64,000 bases of DNA from Linepithema humile (GCF_040581485.1 NC_090133.1:10664001-10728000); one strand, 5' to 3'; positions 10,348 through 22,400 are shown, counted from the stretch's first letter. Made by a program: numbers and translations. The notes: generated from the letters alone by a model not told the origin.

Positions 10348-13300
10348 ATGTCGCAAAAAAAAAGAGTACTTATGATTTGTTTAGGTAAAGTCTTTACCGT
10401 AAAGATATATCATAAAAAAATAAGTTTTTTTATAGAAAATTATTTCTTTATTATAATAGAAAAATTTTAGTAAAATATTTGTTGATTAGTTTATATATTT
10501 CATGTTACAGGCAATATTTGTCGTTCTCCAATAGCAGAAGCTGTATTCGAAAATGAAATAAGCAAAAGAGGTTTGAAAAATCAATGGGAAGTAGAAAGCG
10601 CTGCTATTATGGGATATCATATAAATAAAATTCCAGACCATAGGGCTTTAACTACATTAAAAGAAAATGGAATTATTAATTATTCTCACAGAGCACGCCA
10701 AGTAAGACTTTTTAACCTGGAAATTAAATATTACGAACATTATTAGATCTATAACTAAGTTTCCTGAGTTTTTTAGCCAAATTTCTCTTTACTCATTGAC
10801 AAATAATAATATATTTAATCTTAATCAAAATGTTTACCCTATTTGTTTTCTACATAACCTTTTACCAACTTTTCTACATAACCTTTTAAATAGATATAGT
10901 GATAGGAGGATCTCAAGCCCAAATAGATTGTATTTCTTGATATACATTTTTTATTAAACCAATGTTTGAACAAACGTTTCGGCTGATCATTCAACCATCT
11001 TCAGTGTTCCTTTTTATATAAATAATTATACATCTTAGTGATTTTATATATACAATTGAGGTCAAGATAATAAATTTGCTTAATAAAATAAATAAATAAT
11101 TAAATCTTTTGTGTCGCATACCTGTACTTAAAACTATGTAGATTCAATTCACCATTATTAAGGTCTTTACTGGTGAAGTCACTTATGTGATTGTGAGAAA
11201 TTGCAGTTGCGGTGTTAATCACAAGTCACCATGCTCTCAACTGTGAGTTGATGTTAAATTTTAAAAGTGAAGACCCGAAGACATGTAATTCTGTAGGAAA
11301 TAAGAGAGAGGGAATCAACGGAGAAGGGGCAACCACAATCCCAGCCAGCAAGGCAAAAAATATTATTTTTCTTAACTCTATAAAGTAGGCAATAAGTTGA
11401 GAATAGGAATATACAAATCAGAGAACAAATCAGTGTCACTTTGTTTGTTTAGACCGTGTGACTGTCTTTTTATGTTTATCATTTCAGAAGTTAATCTTCT
11501 CACATATGATTTTTCATTATCTACGATGCTAACTCCTTCCCAATTCATTTGGTGATTAAATTCTAACCGATGTTGAGAAATAACCGAAGAAGAAGTGCTT
11601 TTTTAATGTCGTTTTTATGCTCTTTAATCCTAGTTTCCAACCTTCTCTTTGTTTGATCTATGTAAGTTGCCTCACAATCCACACAAGAAATCTTATATAC
11701 TACACCACTATGTAAAAATTATATATAAAATCACTAAGATGTATAATTATTTTTATAAAAAGGAACACTGAAGATGGTTGAATGATCAGCCGAAACGTTT
11801 GTTCAAACATTGGTTTAATAAAAAATATATATCAAGAAATACAATCTTGGGCTTGAGATCCTCCTACCACTATATCTATTTGAAAATTACAAGCCTAAAC
11901 TTCAAGTTTATTATTTTCACGCGAGGACAAATATGCGTACACAATATTTTAGATTTATTAGGTTACACTTTGGTGAAAATTGTTGTTACAAAATGAAAGA
12001 GTTTATTAAAATGTTACGTTCAGAAATCAAATTGAGGTCAAGAATCAGATTTATTAAGTGTTGTATTAGAGAATGTGTTGTTCCACCGCATCTTGAATCA
12101 GCACATCTTGATATTCATTTTTACCAAAAAAGTAATGTAGACAGATTTAACCGAATAAAATTCAGATTCATGAGATTAATTTTGAATTTGGAATTGCGAG
12201 ATGCATATAAGCATTTACATGAGATCAGATTTAGGTTGTATAAAATTGCGAATATAATATCTCATAGCCTTCCTTTTTAAATAAAAAGTAAATTTTAAAA
12301 AAAACAAGAGAATCTCAAAATTAGGTGTCTAACGGATTCTTTTAAAAGAATAGATAACAAATTTACTAAGACATTGAAAAAACATAATAAGAATTTGAAC
12401 ATTAAACGGATTAATTTCTATTGTAAATATAATAATTCACAAGAATTGAGGTCGAATCTGATAACGGGTGTCAATAATGGCAGTGTTGAAAGGGCGTATT
12501 CTGTTGGTCGTCCTCCGATATGTGACAATAAAGTTGAATCCGTTACTTTGTCTCCGGATGCTTTTACATTGGAGAATTCATTTGAGTACCATTCGCAAAG
12601 AATGGTTCATCGATCTTACTAGCTTTGACATTCCAAAAGAAGTTCAATTGTTGTTACAGTTGGGTGACCGATTTTGTACTCCCTTAAAAATGAAAGACAA
12701 AGATAAAGTCTTGTTAGATTATATGAAGTATATAGAAATAAATATAAGTAAAATTGATGAAGATTCTAGAACAAACATCAGGAATAGGACTACTCCAATA
12801 CTGAAAAATTTTTATAACAACAATATTAAATGCAACTCACAAAAGAGATCAATTCTTAAATGGATGGATTGTACGAATGATTTCATTAAAAAACATCCTG
12901 AGATCATTTTTACTAATGCGGATAAAGGCAATGTAACGGTAGCGATGAATAGATCGGATTATATTGACAAAATGAATGTTCTTTTATCAGATGAGAGCAC
13001 ATATGAAATTGTGAGAAAGGATCCGACTAATAAAATTGTGAGTGATTTACGCTCGCATTTAAATAGATGAAAGAATAAGGAAATTATCAACAAAGAAATG
13101 TATGGTCGTTTATTGTCTAGTGAAGGTATCCTACCACGTGCTTACGGGCTCTTAAAATCCTAAAAGTCTAACATTGTCATGCAGGAGTATCACCTTCCAT
13201 CATCTTATTGCACATGCTGAGCGTTTTTTAACAAATATCTCTTTTAAACGATTTAATTGTTGGCTATAGCTGTAACAGTCTCATTTTCCCTCGACGAGAG

Positions 13301-14205
13301 AATCTCATAATATAGCATATCATATTTATTCTACCATAAAATTACTTTTAAACTAAAATCATGTTTATTCCACCATAAAGTCACTTTTAGTTTAAAAGTT
13401 AAATGTTTAACTTTTAAACTAAAAGTGACTTTATGGTGGAATAAACATGATTTTAGTTTAAAAGTAACTTTATGGTGGAATAAACATCATATGCTTTTAT
13501 ATTTTAGTTTAAAGGTGACTTTATGTCAACAGCTATCACTATGTAATGGTTTGTTAACGTAGAATATACATTAATAACTGTTAATAAAAAATTATTGTTT
13601 CAAAAAAGAAGAAATTTTAAATGAGCACTATTTAGCAGTGATCCAAAAATCTTAGTTATAGACCTAATATAATTTTGATTTATATTATTGTTACGAATAT
13701 AACTAGTATTTTGGTTTTGATTGTTCTCTTTATATATTTAACAATTTTATGATAATCTTGTTCATATAAAAAAGAAAGAGTATAAATGTAATAATTAAAA
13801 TAGCTAATATTTGTTTAAAATTATTGGATTTATTATGTTATTATAAATTATTTAATGTTTGTGTAAATTTTTTACATACATGAAGATTACACAGAATGAT
13901 TTTGACAAATTTGATTGGATATTTGGTATGGATAATGAGAACATTCAAGATTTGAATAGTATAAAGCCAAAAAAATGTAAGACAAGAGTGGAACTTTTGG
14001 GAAGTTACGATTCAAGTGGAGAAGTCATAATACAAGATCCATATTATGTATGTTATTCTTAGTATTTGTATAAAATCGGAAAACAAAATAAAAATATTAA
14101 ATTGTTTTTATGATCTTATAGGATAATAATAGTGCAGGATTTCAAAAAGCTTATGAGCAATGTCTGAGAAGTATAACAGTATTTTTGGATAAACATTCGG
14201 ATTAA
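10348..14205 (+). CDS. ACP1: Low-molecular-weight protein tyrosine phosphatase
   Basis: Host gene in four exons: 10348-10384, 10511-10701, 13886-14047 and 14122-14205. All junctions are GT/AG and the frame is kept, giving 157 aa, the usual size. The P-loop CLGNICRSP (Cys-x5-Arg-Ser, nucleophile Cys and phosphate-binding Arg) is split by the first intron. HRARQ, FDKFDWIFGMD, LLGSYD and DPYY (general-acid Asp) are in order. The enzyme removes phosphate from tyrosine in cytosolic proteins. The start MSQKKRVLMICLG was chosen because it fits the family; an upstream ATG at 10312 is in frame. The third intron is 3.2 kb because it has taken in a Penelope fragment and fold-backs. It is probably functional; it is the ACP1/primo family. 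Confidence 0.93.
10888..11020 (-). repeat. Penelope pseudo-LTR, left inverted copy
   Basis: Reverse complement of the copy at 11756-11882. On the minus strand it reads CTGAAGA, then a GGTTG-AATGAT-CAGCC hairpin, then GAAACGTTTG. That is a hammerhead-like core with intact stem II. Confidence 0.75.
11450..11720 (-). pseudogene. Penelope GIY-YIG endonuclease fragment
   Basis: Minus-strand translation from about 11715 gives GVVYKISCVDCEATYID, then QTKRRLETRIKEH. This matches the GIY-YIG nuclease region of Penelope elements, including the Cys pair typical of their zinc-finger-like linker. The second signature reads YID rather than YIG. It is truncated on both sides. Confidence 0.75.
11756..11882 (+). 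repeat. Penelope pseudo-LTR with hammerhead-like core
   Basis: CTGAAGA near 11769 is followed by stem II (GGTTG with CAGCC around an AATGAT loop), then GAAAC and a GTTTG-TT-CAAAC stem III hairpin. The closing stem III pair before the cleavage position is a C-A mismatch, so self-cleavage may be weak or lost. Stem I pairing with the following GGTTT is only partial. Confidence 0.55.
11990..13170 (+). pseudogene. Penelope ORF, N-terminal portion
   Basis: Reading frames at 11933-12280 and 12468-13070, plus a continuation past the TGA near 13068, encode FTNADKGNVTVAMNRSDYI and later EGILPRAYGLLK. These are characteristic of the region just upstream of the Penelope reverse transcriptase. Frameshifts near 12280-12470 and a nonsense codon show decay. 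The catalytic reverse-transcriptase motifs are missing. Confidence 0.75.
13321..13488. repeat. 168-bp palindrome in phosphatase intron 3
   Basis: Arms of about 80 bp meet at AAAGTTAAATGTTTAACTTT. Each arm holds two copies of a subunit with TTATGGTGGAATAAACAT or its complement. It is a small fold-back or MITE about 400 bp upstream of exon 3. Confidence 0.8.
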
Positions 14206-14432
14206 TGGAAGGACTTACATAAATATGTATTAATTTTATAATATTTTTTAGAGAAATGTATTTCAATATAAATTAATAAAGTTTTATGATAATTTCAATG
14301 TTTTGTGAAAATTAAGTGTTTTCAACAAATAAGAGAATTAATTTCCGTAATACAAATGAATTAATTATCATTATGTGTTTTCTTTGACAGTAATTATATA
14401 TGAAATACATATGATAAACATTGTAATTATGT

Positions 14433-14670
14433 AAATCAGCGCTTGGAATTAGTTGCACATTTCGGGCCGATTCCCGAGACGACGCCTCCTGTTCCCCCAC
14501 ATATTACTATTTTTTAAGAGGTGCCTCAACAACCCAGCCTATTTCTTATATAAAATGCTCGTGAGCCAGAGCTATCGGCGGCTCGGCCGCCAGCGGCCGG
14601 GCAGTAATGAGGGAACAGAAGGCGTTGTCTCGGGAATCGGCCCGAAATGTGCAACTAGCGCTGATGTAAA
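14433..14670. repeat. Fold-back MITE downstream of phosphatase
   Basis: TTGCACATTTCGGGCCGATT (14454) and CGAGACGACGCC pair with their near-complements at about 14620-14660, including a shared CAGCGC end. The centre is a non-palindromic segment near 14510-14600. Confidence 0.75.
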
Positions 14671-14673
14671 TTA

Positions 14674-15020
14674 TGAATAAGAAATTGTTATAATGTAACT
14701 TATATTTAAAAATCAGTACATTTTGTATAATGAGATACCATGAATATTGTACATACATATACAATACAATCATAATATTTTACAGTAATGATTGTTTCTT
14801 TTTTCCTTGAAATATTTTTTTTGTTTTTATATTACTATATTATGATATATTACTTATTATGATCGTTGTTATGATTCGTTGATAGAAAAGTGACACATCT
14901 CAAAATAAGCAACTTTTCAGTAGAGCATTTTTAAAATTCTAAATTGGAACAACGTTTTTATTAAATAATAAACATGCATAACTTTATTTTCTTTCTACGT
15001 TATACTTTCATTTATAATGT
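14674..15020. other. AT-rich intergenic DNA, nothing recognised
   Basis: No exon, repeat or structural signal was seen between the fold-back at 14433-14670 and the solo LTR. The last four bases (ATGT, 15017-15020) are the left target duplication of that LTR. Confidence 0.5.
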
Positions 15021-16284
15021 TGTAACGGTGCGTATTTTTACGCCTCACGGGCGGTGCGTAATGATGCGGAATTTCGACGGTATGCGGATTTTTCGATGCG
15101 GAATTACGACGGTGCGTAGTTAGCGAAGCGGATTCTTACGACGCGGAATAACTCGTCGGTTTGTCAGAATTCGTTCGTGTGGTTTATCGGGAGACTCCAA
15201 ATTAAATATATTTTAAAGAAAAAATAAATATTTATTCAATAGAGCATTATAATTATAAAAGAAAATAGTAACAACGAGTACATGTGTATTTCTAGAACGG
15301 TATAATCGGATACAACTATCGGAAATAAATAAATAATTCCTTATCGGTTAGACGAGTTAATGTTGCGACGGTACATGTGTATAATTCTAATTGCGAACAA
15401 GCTTTATTATAAACAAACTAAATTATTTGATCGGTCGGTTTTTACGGTACGGAGCAAAGTAATAAAAAATAAGCGATACCGCGTATATCCGAGCCTTGCT
15501 GAGTCGACGGTTGCCGGTACGCTGTGTCCTAAGACAGTGAGAGACTTCTCTCGTGCAAGGGGTATCGGAAGTCGAACGCCGGGACACCCGACCGAGGCAG
15601 AGAACGCCCTGCCCCTAGAACGACGGAGAGTCGGAAGTCGAACGCCGAGACACCCGGCCGAGGCAGAGAACGCCCTGCCCCTAGAACGACGGAGAGTCGG
15701 AAGTCGAACGCCGAGACACCCGGCCGAGGCAGAGAACGCCCTGCCCCTAGAACGACGGAGAGTCGGAAGTCGAACGCCGAGACACCCGGCCGAGGCAGAG
15801 AACGCCCTGCCCCTAGAACGACGGAGAGTCGGAAGTCGAACGCCGAGACACCCGGCCGAGGCAGAGAACGCCCTGCCCCTAGAACGACGGAGAGTCGGAA
15901 GTCGAACGCCGAGACACCCGGCCGAGGCAGAGAACGCCCTGCCCCTAGAACGACGGGGTTATAGGAAGTCGAACGCCGGGAACACCCGACCGAAGCAGAG
16001 AACGCCCTGCCCCTAGAACGACTATCGGGATGGGAGCGAGTACGACCGGAGCTTCAGAGTGCGCCCTGAGGCTTGTCCGAGTCGTACTCGGGGAATGGGT
16101 CTCGATCTGTTCCGCGAGCCGGCTTTTATACCGGTCGCGCTACCCCCACTTGGGGTGCTACCCTACCCGGCAGCTACCCCTTCTCGAGCTTTTACCCTCG
16201 AGTTGGGGGATCGGAATGCGGCCCTAAATGGGGGTGCTCACGTGGAGCCCGCGTGACGCTTTAGTAACAGCGCGTGCTGTTACA
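15021..16284 (+). mobile_element. Solo LTR, 1264 bp, with 4-bp target duplication
   Basis: It starts TGTAACGG and ends TGTTACA, a TG...CA pair with inverted TGTAAC/GTTACA ends, flanked by ATGT on both sides (15017-15020 and 16285-16288). No internal retroviral genes remain, so it is read as a solo LTR left by recombination of a Gypsy-class element. Its sequence is unrelated to the LTRs at 16.7-25.6 kb. A block of 66-bp tandem repeats lies inside. Confidence 0.75.
15567..16022 (+). repeat. 66-bp tandem repeat, about 7 copies, inside solo LTR
   Basis: Copies start at 15567, 15633, 15699, 15765, 15831, 15897 and about 15964. The middle copies are nearly identical; the first and last are diverged. 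The unit contains CGAACGCCGAGACACCCGGC and CTGCCCCTAGAACGACGG. Because 66 is divisible by 3, a spurious 218-aa open frame results, repeating every 22 residues. I do not call it a gene. Confidence 0.95.
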
Positions 16285-16288
16285 ATGT

Positions 16289-16699
16289 ATTTTTTTAAAT
16301 TATGTCATGTTTCCAAAATTCAAACATTGCAATCCTAGTATAATATAAATTTCATGCTTTGTCAAAATTGTGATACTTTTCCATATAAGCAAACATTTAT
16401 TTACTCATGTCAGTTATAAAAATGGTAAAAAATGTATAAAATTATGAAAGATTATTAAAAAATACAAAAATACAAAAAGTAAAGACTTAAATTATAAAAA
16501 CACTGATAAAACACTGAATAAACTTGGTTGTTAATGGATTCAAATTTTATAACATAAAAGTATTACATAAAAGTATTACAACTTCTTATAAAACTCAATA
16601 TATCGAATAGGAACGTGTCGTTTTTCCAATAATTCTAAAAACCTTTTCTTCTTATTAGCAATTTTTAGTTTCTGTTTGTACAATGGTTGTAGGGTACAA
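16289..16699. other. AT-rich spacer between LTR elements
   Basis: No coding or structural signal was seen apart from AT-rich low-complexity DNA. Its end (AATC, 16700-16703) is the target duplication of the following LTR element. Confidence 0.5.
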
Positions 16700-16703
16700 A
16701 ATC

Positions 16704-17306
16704 TGTTGTGCCCTTGGTGATAGGGCACGGGTTCGGGATCTGCCGATCCGAAGAGTTAGGCCGGGAATCCGGGAATAATCCTTTGACGTTTCTTTTTCAA
16801 TAAAAAACAGTCTCCCATATATTTATTGGTTTCTTGTTCTATTACAAATTCCCTTACTTCTAGGTAGTCTAGGTTCCGTCAGGAATCCTTGTCTTAGTGT
16901 GGTATCACGGAGCCCCAAGTTATTCTTATTCGCTTTTAGCGAATTGTTATAATTCGCGTTCTTCTAGATTTGTGGTCCCAACGGACATACGTCCGTTTCT
17001 TGTGATTGATAGTTTTAGACCCGCCGTCGTGATCTCGCGACGGCGATTTTATATACGTGAAACTGCACTTGATTGCAGTATTAACGATCTAACTTGCTGA
17101 CGAAATTCGATCGTTCGTCAGCATTGTCGCGTAAAAAGTGAATTAGGTTTTAATTTTCGCTGCGCGATTTATCCGGTGTCTCGCATGAGCCGGAAACTGA
17201 ATATTAGATATCTTAATCTGATATGCAATAGATATCTTCTTATATTTTATTAATATATATATATTTTATTATTAATAATTGGTTGTGGTTCTTTGGACTC
17301 ACAACA
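16704..17306 (-). repeat. 3' LTR of the errantivirus-like element
   Basis: 603 bp, near identical to 25024-25618. Differences include a short insertion (GATCC) near 16746 and a few substitutions. It holds the AGGAATCC, GAATTATAATTCGC-like and ATATATAT-rich stretches common to both LTRs. Confidence 0.95.
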
Positions 17307-17323
17307 TCCCCCCCCCCCCCCCG
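17307..17323 (-). promoter_or_regulatory. Polypurine tract next to 3' LTR
   Basis: A run of 15 C on the plus strand (15 G on the element's sense strand), followed by A, directly abuts the 3' LTR. This is the expected place for the plus-strand primer of reverse transcription. Homopolymer length may be uncertain. Confidence 0.7.
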
Positions 17324-17383
17324 TTGAGAAAAGAAAACGAGGAGATACGAGTTTTCGTAACCTTGAGGCTCCATTTATTTATT

Positions 17384-19112
17384 CTAAAATGGACTTCGTT
17401 CTTTCCATAGTTTTATTCCTAATAAAATGGCAAGTATTATGGCAATTACAACAGCTATGCTACTTGTTGTCATAGGATAGACAAATGCTTGTTCTGCGAA
17501 TAGATTTTTTAGATTGTCGTTAACATCTTTATTTATTTCCTCAAGTTTATTACTGAGGTTCATTAATTCTTTCGGATCTTGTATAATTTTTTTAAATTTT
17601 AGTCCTTGCAATGGACTTTTCTTATTTTGTGTATTCTGATCTTTGCTAAATGTTAAATTAAAATTTGGTAAATAAGTTTGTATATTCGCGATTTGCTCAA
17701 CGTTTTTTGTTTTTATTGTCATATCTGTTGCAATTACCTTACAGTTTTCTTTTAACGTTATTTTTCCTGTTCGCTTAATTACTACAACAGTTTCTTTATT
17801 ATTTTTACAATGTATATATATTTGTTGTTCCTTAAGTGTAGAGTACAACCATGTATTTGGTGTTCTTAATGCTATCCATAAAATTTGATTACTCTTAATA
17901 TAACGCTTATCGCAATTATCCGTATTTTTTGTTATGTGTGAGTACGTTTGTATTTCGCAAAGAGAATTTGTGTTCACAATATAAATAGGACTATAGGGTT
18001 CGCATAAATATGTATTGTGTACATTGATACATTTATTTAAGTTTTCTTTTGTTATAGTCATGTATGTCGGTCCGTCTGTACTTATCGCGATTATATGTTG
18101 ATTTACTTCAGTGAAAACGAAAATATTGTCATGGTCATGTATAGGTAAAAGAATTATTTTTATTATTTTGTATTTAGGAAATGTTATCAAAGGGAATTGT
18201 AGTATAGTATAAATATTTGTATTGTCATAGTATGTGCTTGTGGTAATTAATTTTTTGATGGTATTCCATTCTTCTATTTTGAGTCCAAAGGGAAATTGTG
18301 TTCCTTGAGGCAAATGAGGCGTCGCTTCTTTTAATTCAGAAATTATTTTTTCTATTGGTGTTACTTTTGGATTTAATATTCCGTTTTGTATTTGTGTCAG
18401 AAAATCAATAATATCTTGAATATCTCGCTGTAGATCAGAAAGAGATTTAGAATTGCATTTATTATTAGAAAGTGTTCTAATATATCTTCTCGTTTAATTT
18501 CATCTGAGATTCGATTGTAAATATTTTTTGTAGCGTTTTTTAATAATTCGTTATTATGTTCTAGTGTATCTTCTAGCTTATTTATGTGTGTAAGCGTTGT
18601 GTTTAATATTTTTATTTGCGTTTTTGCGGCGTGTTGTGTTATTTGTTCGTTATTTTTTATCAAATGTAATTGTTCATTAATATTTTTCTCGTCATCTGCG
18701 TCCATGGTTCCAAATAGAGTTTTAGCGATACTACCTATCCCGTTTATTAATCCGCGTCGTTTGTCGGAAGGTTTTTTATAAATGGTATTTATTTGTTTTA
18801 TCGATTCCGTCAATTGATTAATGTTCTTTTCGATTATTAACTTCATGTTTCGGCATGGTTGTTCTGTGGATTTATTATATTAATTTCATTACAAATTTCA
18901 TCCGTATCTTGTATTTTTTCCTTAATACGTTTAAATTTTATATTTATTCCCGTAATATCTAATTTTATTACTAGTTTCCATTTTGTTTCGATGAGATTTA
19001 GTTCTCCTATTTGTTCATAATATAGCCCTGGTTCTTGTGAGAAGTATTCTATCTTGACTGGGGATATCGTTTCAGTTCTCACCTTGATTAGTTTATCCTC
19101 TAGTATAGCATA
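17384..19112 (-). pseudogene. env: env, baculovirus-F-like envelope glycoprotein, broken
   Basis: A class-I fusion glycoprotein of the errantivirus/baculovirus F family, acting at the membrane during entry. An acceptor-like CTTCCAG precedes the coding region at 19112. The N-terminal block has PGLYYEQIGELNLIETKWKL, typical of the family. Next is a basic DKRR site before GLINGIGSIAKTLFG, the place of the cleavage site and fusion peptide. A hydrophobic segment (IAVVIAIILAILLGI) at about 17400-17450 is the transmembrane anchor. The frame breaks near 18843 and again near 18450-18470, splitting it into three reading frames, so no full protein can be made. Confidence 0.85.
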
Positions 19113-19449
19113 CCTGGAAGTTTTATGCTACGTGTTATATTATATCAATAGTGTAGGGTGTTACGATAATTTTTTGTATGTGCGTGTTCTGCATTTTGTC
19201 CTTTGAAAGGGTCTTGTGATTTGCGCGAATGCTACTGTGCGTCAGTTGTCGTTCAGCGTTTGTTCAGTTTTAATGGAGTTCGAGAACATAGTGATAATGT
19301 TGCGGACCGGTGATCGAGTTGTTATTAGAAGACCCTTTTCAACAGCCGAATTACTGGAGGAAATTGTTCCTGTAATCGTTAGTGGTTTAGAGGAGCGTAA
19401 GTCTCTTCGCCGGGCAAGGGCGATTCTTTGCCGCGATTTGATAGCAGGA
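19113..19449 (-). other. pol-env junction region
   Basis: No conserved domain on the element's sense strand. It probably includes the env splice leader and intron. An arginine-rich open frame exists on the opposite strand but looks like an antisense shadow. Confidence 0.4.
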
Positions 19450-22400
19450 TTATACCGTGCTATAGTTCGGCAGTTTCGGCGTTCTAGCCGTCGTCGTCGT
19501 CGTGTGAGCAATGTGGAGTGGCGACGTGTGATGTTGGCTATTCTTGAAGTCACCTGTATCCTGAGCAGGGCGCATTGGCTCCAGGAGGAGGCCAGTGAGA
19601 ATGAGGATTATCCCGATTCTCCATGATACGGTAAGTGTGATTTTGTTTTCGATAAAATGCTTAATGCGGTTTGCATGCACCAGCATTGTTTTTCGTCCCT
19701 TTTTTATGATGTAGTTAACGCTTGATTTTTTCTCAATTACTATGTAAGGTCCTGTCCATAACGCGTTCTTTTTTCGAGCGTCCTCGTCTTAGTGTTTCGT
19801 CGTATAATAATACCTTGTCGCCTGCTCTAAACGTGCTTATATTAGCCTTTTTGTCGTAGCATTCTTTTGACTTTGCTTTCTCCTCTTGCATGTTCGCTTT
19901 CGCTACCTGGTGTGCTGTACGCAATCTTTCTTTGAACTCGGATATGTAGTCATCATACGTATACGTTAATTTCGGAGGACATGTCAGGGCCGTAGGGAAC
20001 GTAACCTGGTGTCCGTACAACAGTTCAAATGGCGTATAACCTGTCGCTGTATGTGGTGTAGTATTGTATGTGAACATCGCGTAGGGCAGCCATTCGTCCT
20101 AATCGGTCTGATCTCCGTTTATGTAGTGTCGCAAGTACTCTGCTTGTGTCCTGTGCGATCTTTCGAGCGCGCCGTTACTTTCCGGGTGGTACGCGCTTGT
20201 ACGAATTTTCTCAATTTTTAACAGTTTGCAAGTGCTCTTAAACACTTTGCTCATAAAATTCGTTCCCTGGTCGGTGAGAATTTTATCAGGCACTCCGTAT
20301 TCCAAAATTATTTTTGTAACGAATGCTTTTGCTACTGTACCAGCTTCCTGATTTTCGATGGGCATTGCCTTGCTCAGTTTCGTGAAATGATCTTGGAATA
20401 TTAGTACGTATTTGTTTCCGGTTAGAGTTACGGTTAACGGTCCTACTATATCTAGTGCGCATTTTTCGAATGGCCTATCCGGAGTATCGGTAATAATCAT
20501 TGGCGCTTTACTTCGCCGTTTTAATTTATTCTTTTGGCAATGCTCGCATTTGGCGATGTATTGTTCTACGTCTTTTGTTAAACCTTTCCAATTGTGAGTT
20601 AAACGGATTCGATTTATGGTGCGTTGCACGCCTTGATGCCCGCCTATCGGTGCATCATGATACTCATATAATATTTGCTGTTTTTCCTCCGTGTACCTTT
20701 TTATCTCTTTTTCGCTATCTTTTTCTTCTTCCTCTTCGTCACTCTCTTTCTCCTTGTCGATTATATGTATAGCGTGAGCGACGTTGCGACTTAGTGCGTC
20801 AGCATTTGTATTGTATTTTCCGGCTTTGTGTACGATTTCATAGTCGTACTCTTCCAATTTCAGTCTCCGTCTAATTAGACGAGATCCTGGATCGGTCACC
20901 AAACTAAACAACCAAATTAGCGGTTTATGGTCGGTGACAATTTTAAATTTGGTCCCGTATAGGTACGGTCGAAAATGTTTGACCGCCCACACAATCACGA
21001 GTAATTCTTTTTCCGTCGTGTTATAATTTTGTTCACGAGAAAGAATTCTGCTAGCATAAGCTATTGGTCGGTCTTGTCCTATCATTCCTTGTGACAAGAT
21101 ACCTCCTATCGCGAAATCCGATGCGTCGGTAATCAGTATAAATTCATCGTTGAAATTTGGGTACTGCAAGACGGGAGCGGTAATTAGTGTCTCTTTTAGA
21201 TTATCAAAAGCTTTTTGCTGCTCTTGTGTCCACTCGAATTTTACTCCCTTTTTAACTAATTTTGTGAGTGGTTTGACTATTTTCGAAAAATTTTCGATAA
21301 ACCGTCTATAATAGCCCGCCAGTCCTATGAATGATTGCACATCCTTGACTCGTTTTGGCGTAGGGAAATTCTTTACTGCCTGGATTTTTCCAGGGTCAGG
21401 CATAATTCCGTGTTCGGTAATTATGTGTCCTAAATATGCCACTTCTTTTCTAAGAAATTCACACTTATCCGGCTGTAATTTCAGATTATTGTCGCGTATT
21501 TTTTGTAATACTTCTAATAGTCGCCGGTTGTGGTCTTCTAAACTAGCGCCGTATATCACGATGTCGTCTAAATAGACCAGACACCGTATTCCTTGTATGC
21601 CCGCCAGACTAGTATTCATTAACCTTTGAAACGTCGCCGGGGCATTCTTTATCCCGAACGGCATCCGATTAAATTCATAATGCCCATAGGGCGTTGAAAA
21701 AGCCGTTTTTTGCTTATCTCTGTCTGCCATGGGTATTTGATGATAGCCCGATGCCAGATCTAACGTTGTAAAATATTTCGAATTCCCTAGTTGGTCCAAA
21801 ATATCTGTTATATTTGGCAGTGGAAAAGAGTCTCCGACGGTTAGGTCGTTTAATTTTCGGAAATCGACCACGACTCTCATTTTAGGTTTTCCCGAAGCGT
21901 CTGTTTTCTTCGGTACCACCAAAAGTGGTGCGTTCCATTGACTCGAGCTTGGACGTACGATATCGTTTCTTAACATTTCCTGTACCTGTCTATTTACTTC
22001 GGCCTTATGCTTCTCCGGTAATCTATACGGTCGCGTATTCGCGGGTGCCGTACCGGCTCGAGTTACGATCTCGTGTTGCAGTGCCTCGGTGCAGGTCAGG
22101 GGTTCTCCGTCCAAATGGAATACATCATCGAAATCTTCGCAGATTTTAAGTAGAGTTTATTGCTCTTCGTTATTTAAGTGATCAAGACGAAGCGCCTCTT
22201 TAATTCGTTGCATGCGTGACAAGGGAATTTCCTTCGGTATATACGTCTGAGCTATTAATATCTCGGCATTTTCTTCTGTCTTTACTTCTTCAATTTGTAC
22301 TACTGGAGCTTGCATTTCTATTTTAGTTTCGGTAGTATTTATTATGCTAATCGGGCAACTATTATTTTTTGGCTCGACTAGGCAATTTCCGATAAATATT

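Larger units (their letters stand above)
10888..13170. mobile_element. Degraded Penelope-like retroelement in phosphatase intron 3
   Basis: Two inverted copies of a pseudo-LTR (10888-11020 and 11756-11882) flank a minus-strand fragment encoding a GIY-YIG endonuclease end. To the right, in plus orientation, lies the N-terminal part of a Penelope ORF, cut off at about 13170 before the reverse-transcriptase core. Inverted or partly tandem pseudo-LTRs with 5' truncation are a hallmark of Penelope insertions. The element is dead but is a sizeable insertion in a host intron. Confidence 0.8.

Noticed and set aside
15360..16016. 218-aa open frame with 22-residue repeats
   Set aside because: It exists only because the 66-bp tandem unit is divisible by three and has no stop in this frame. 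It lies inside a solo LTR and has no domain or promoter support.
19216..19626. 136-aa arginine-rich frame opposite the pol-env junction
   Set aside because: It is antisense to the errantivirus-like element. The minus strand here carries the integrase end and env leader. Composition is typical of an antisense shadow.
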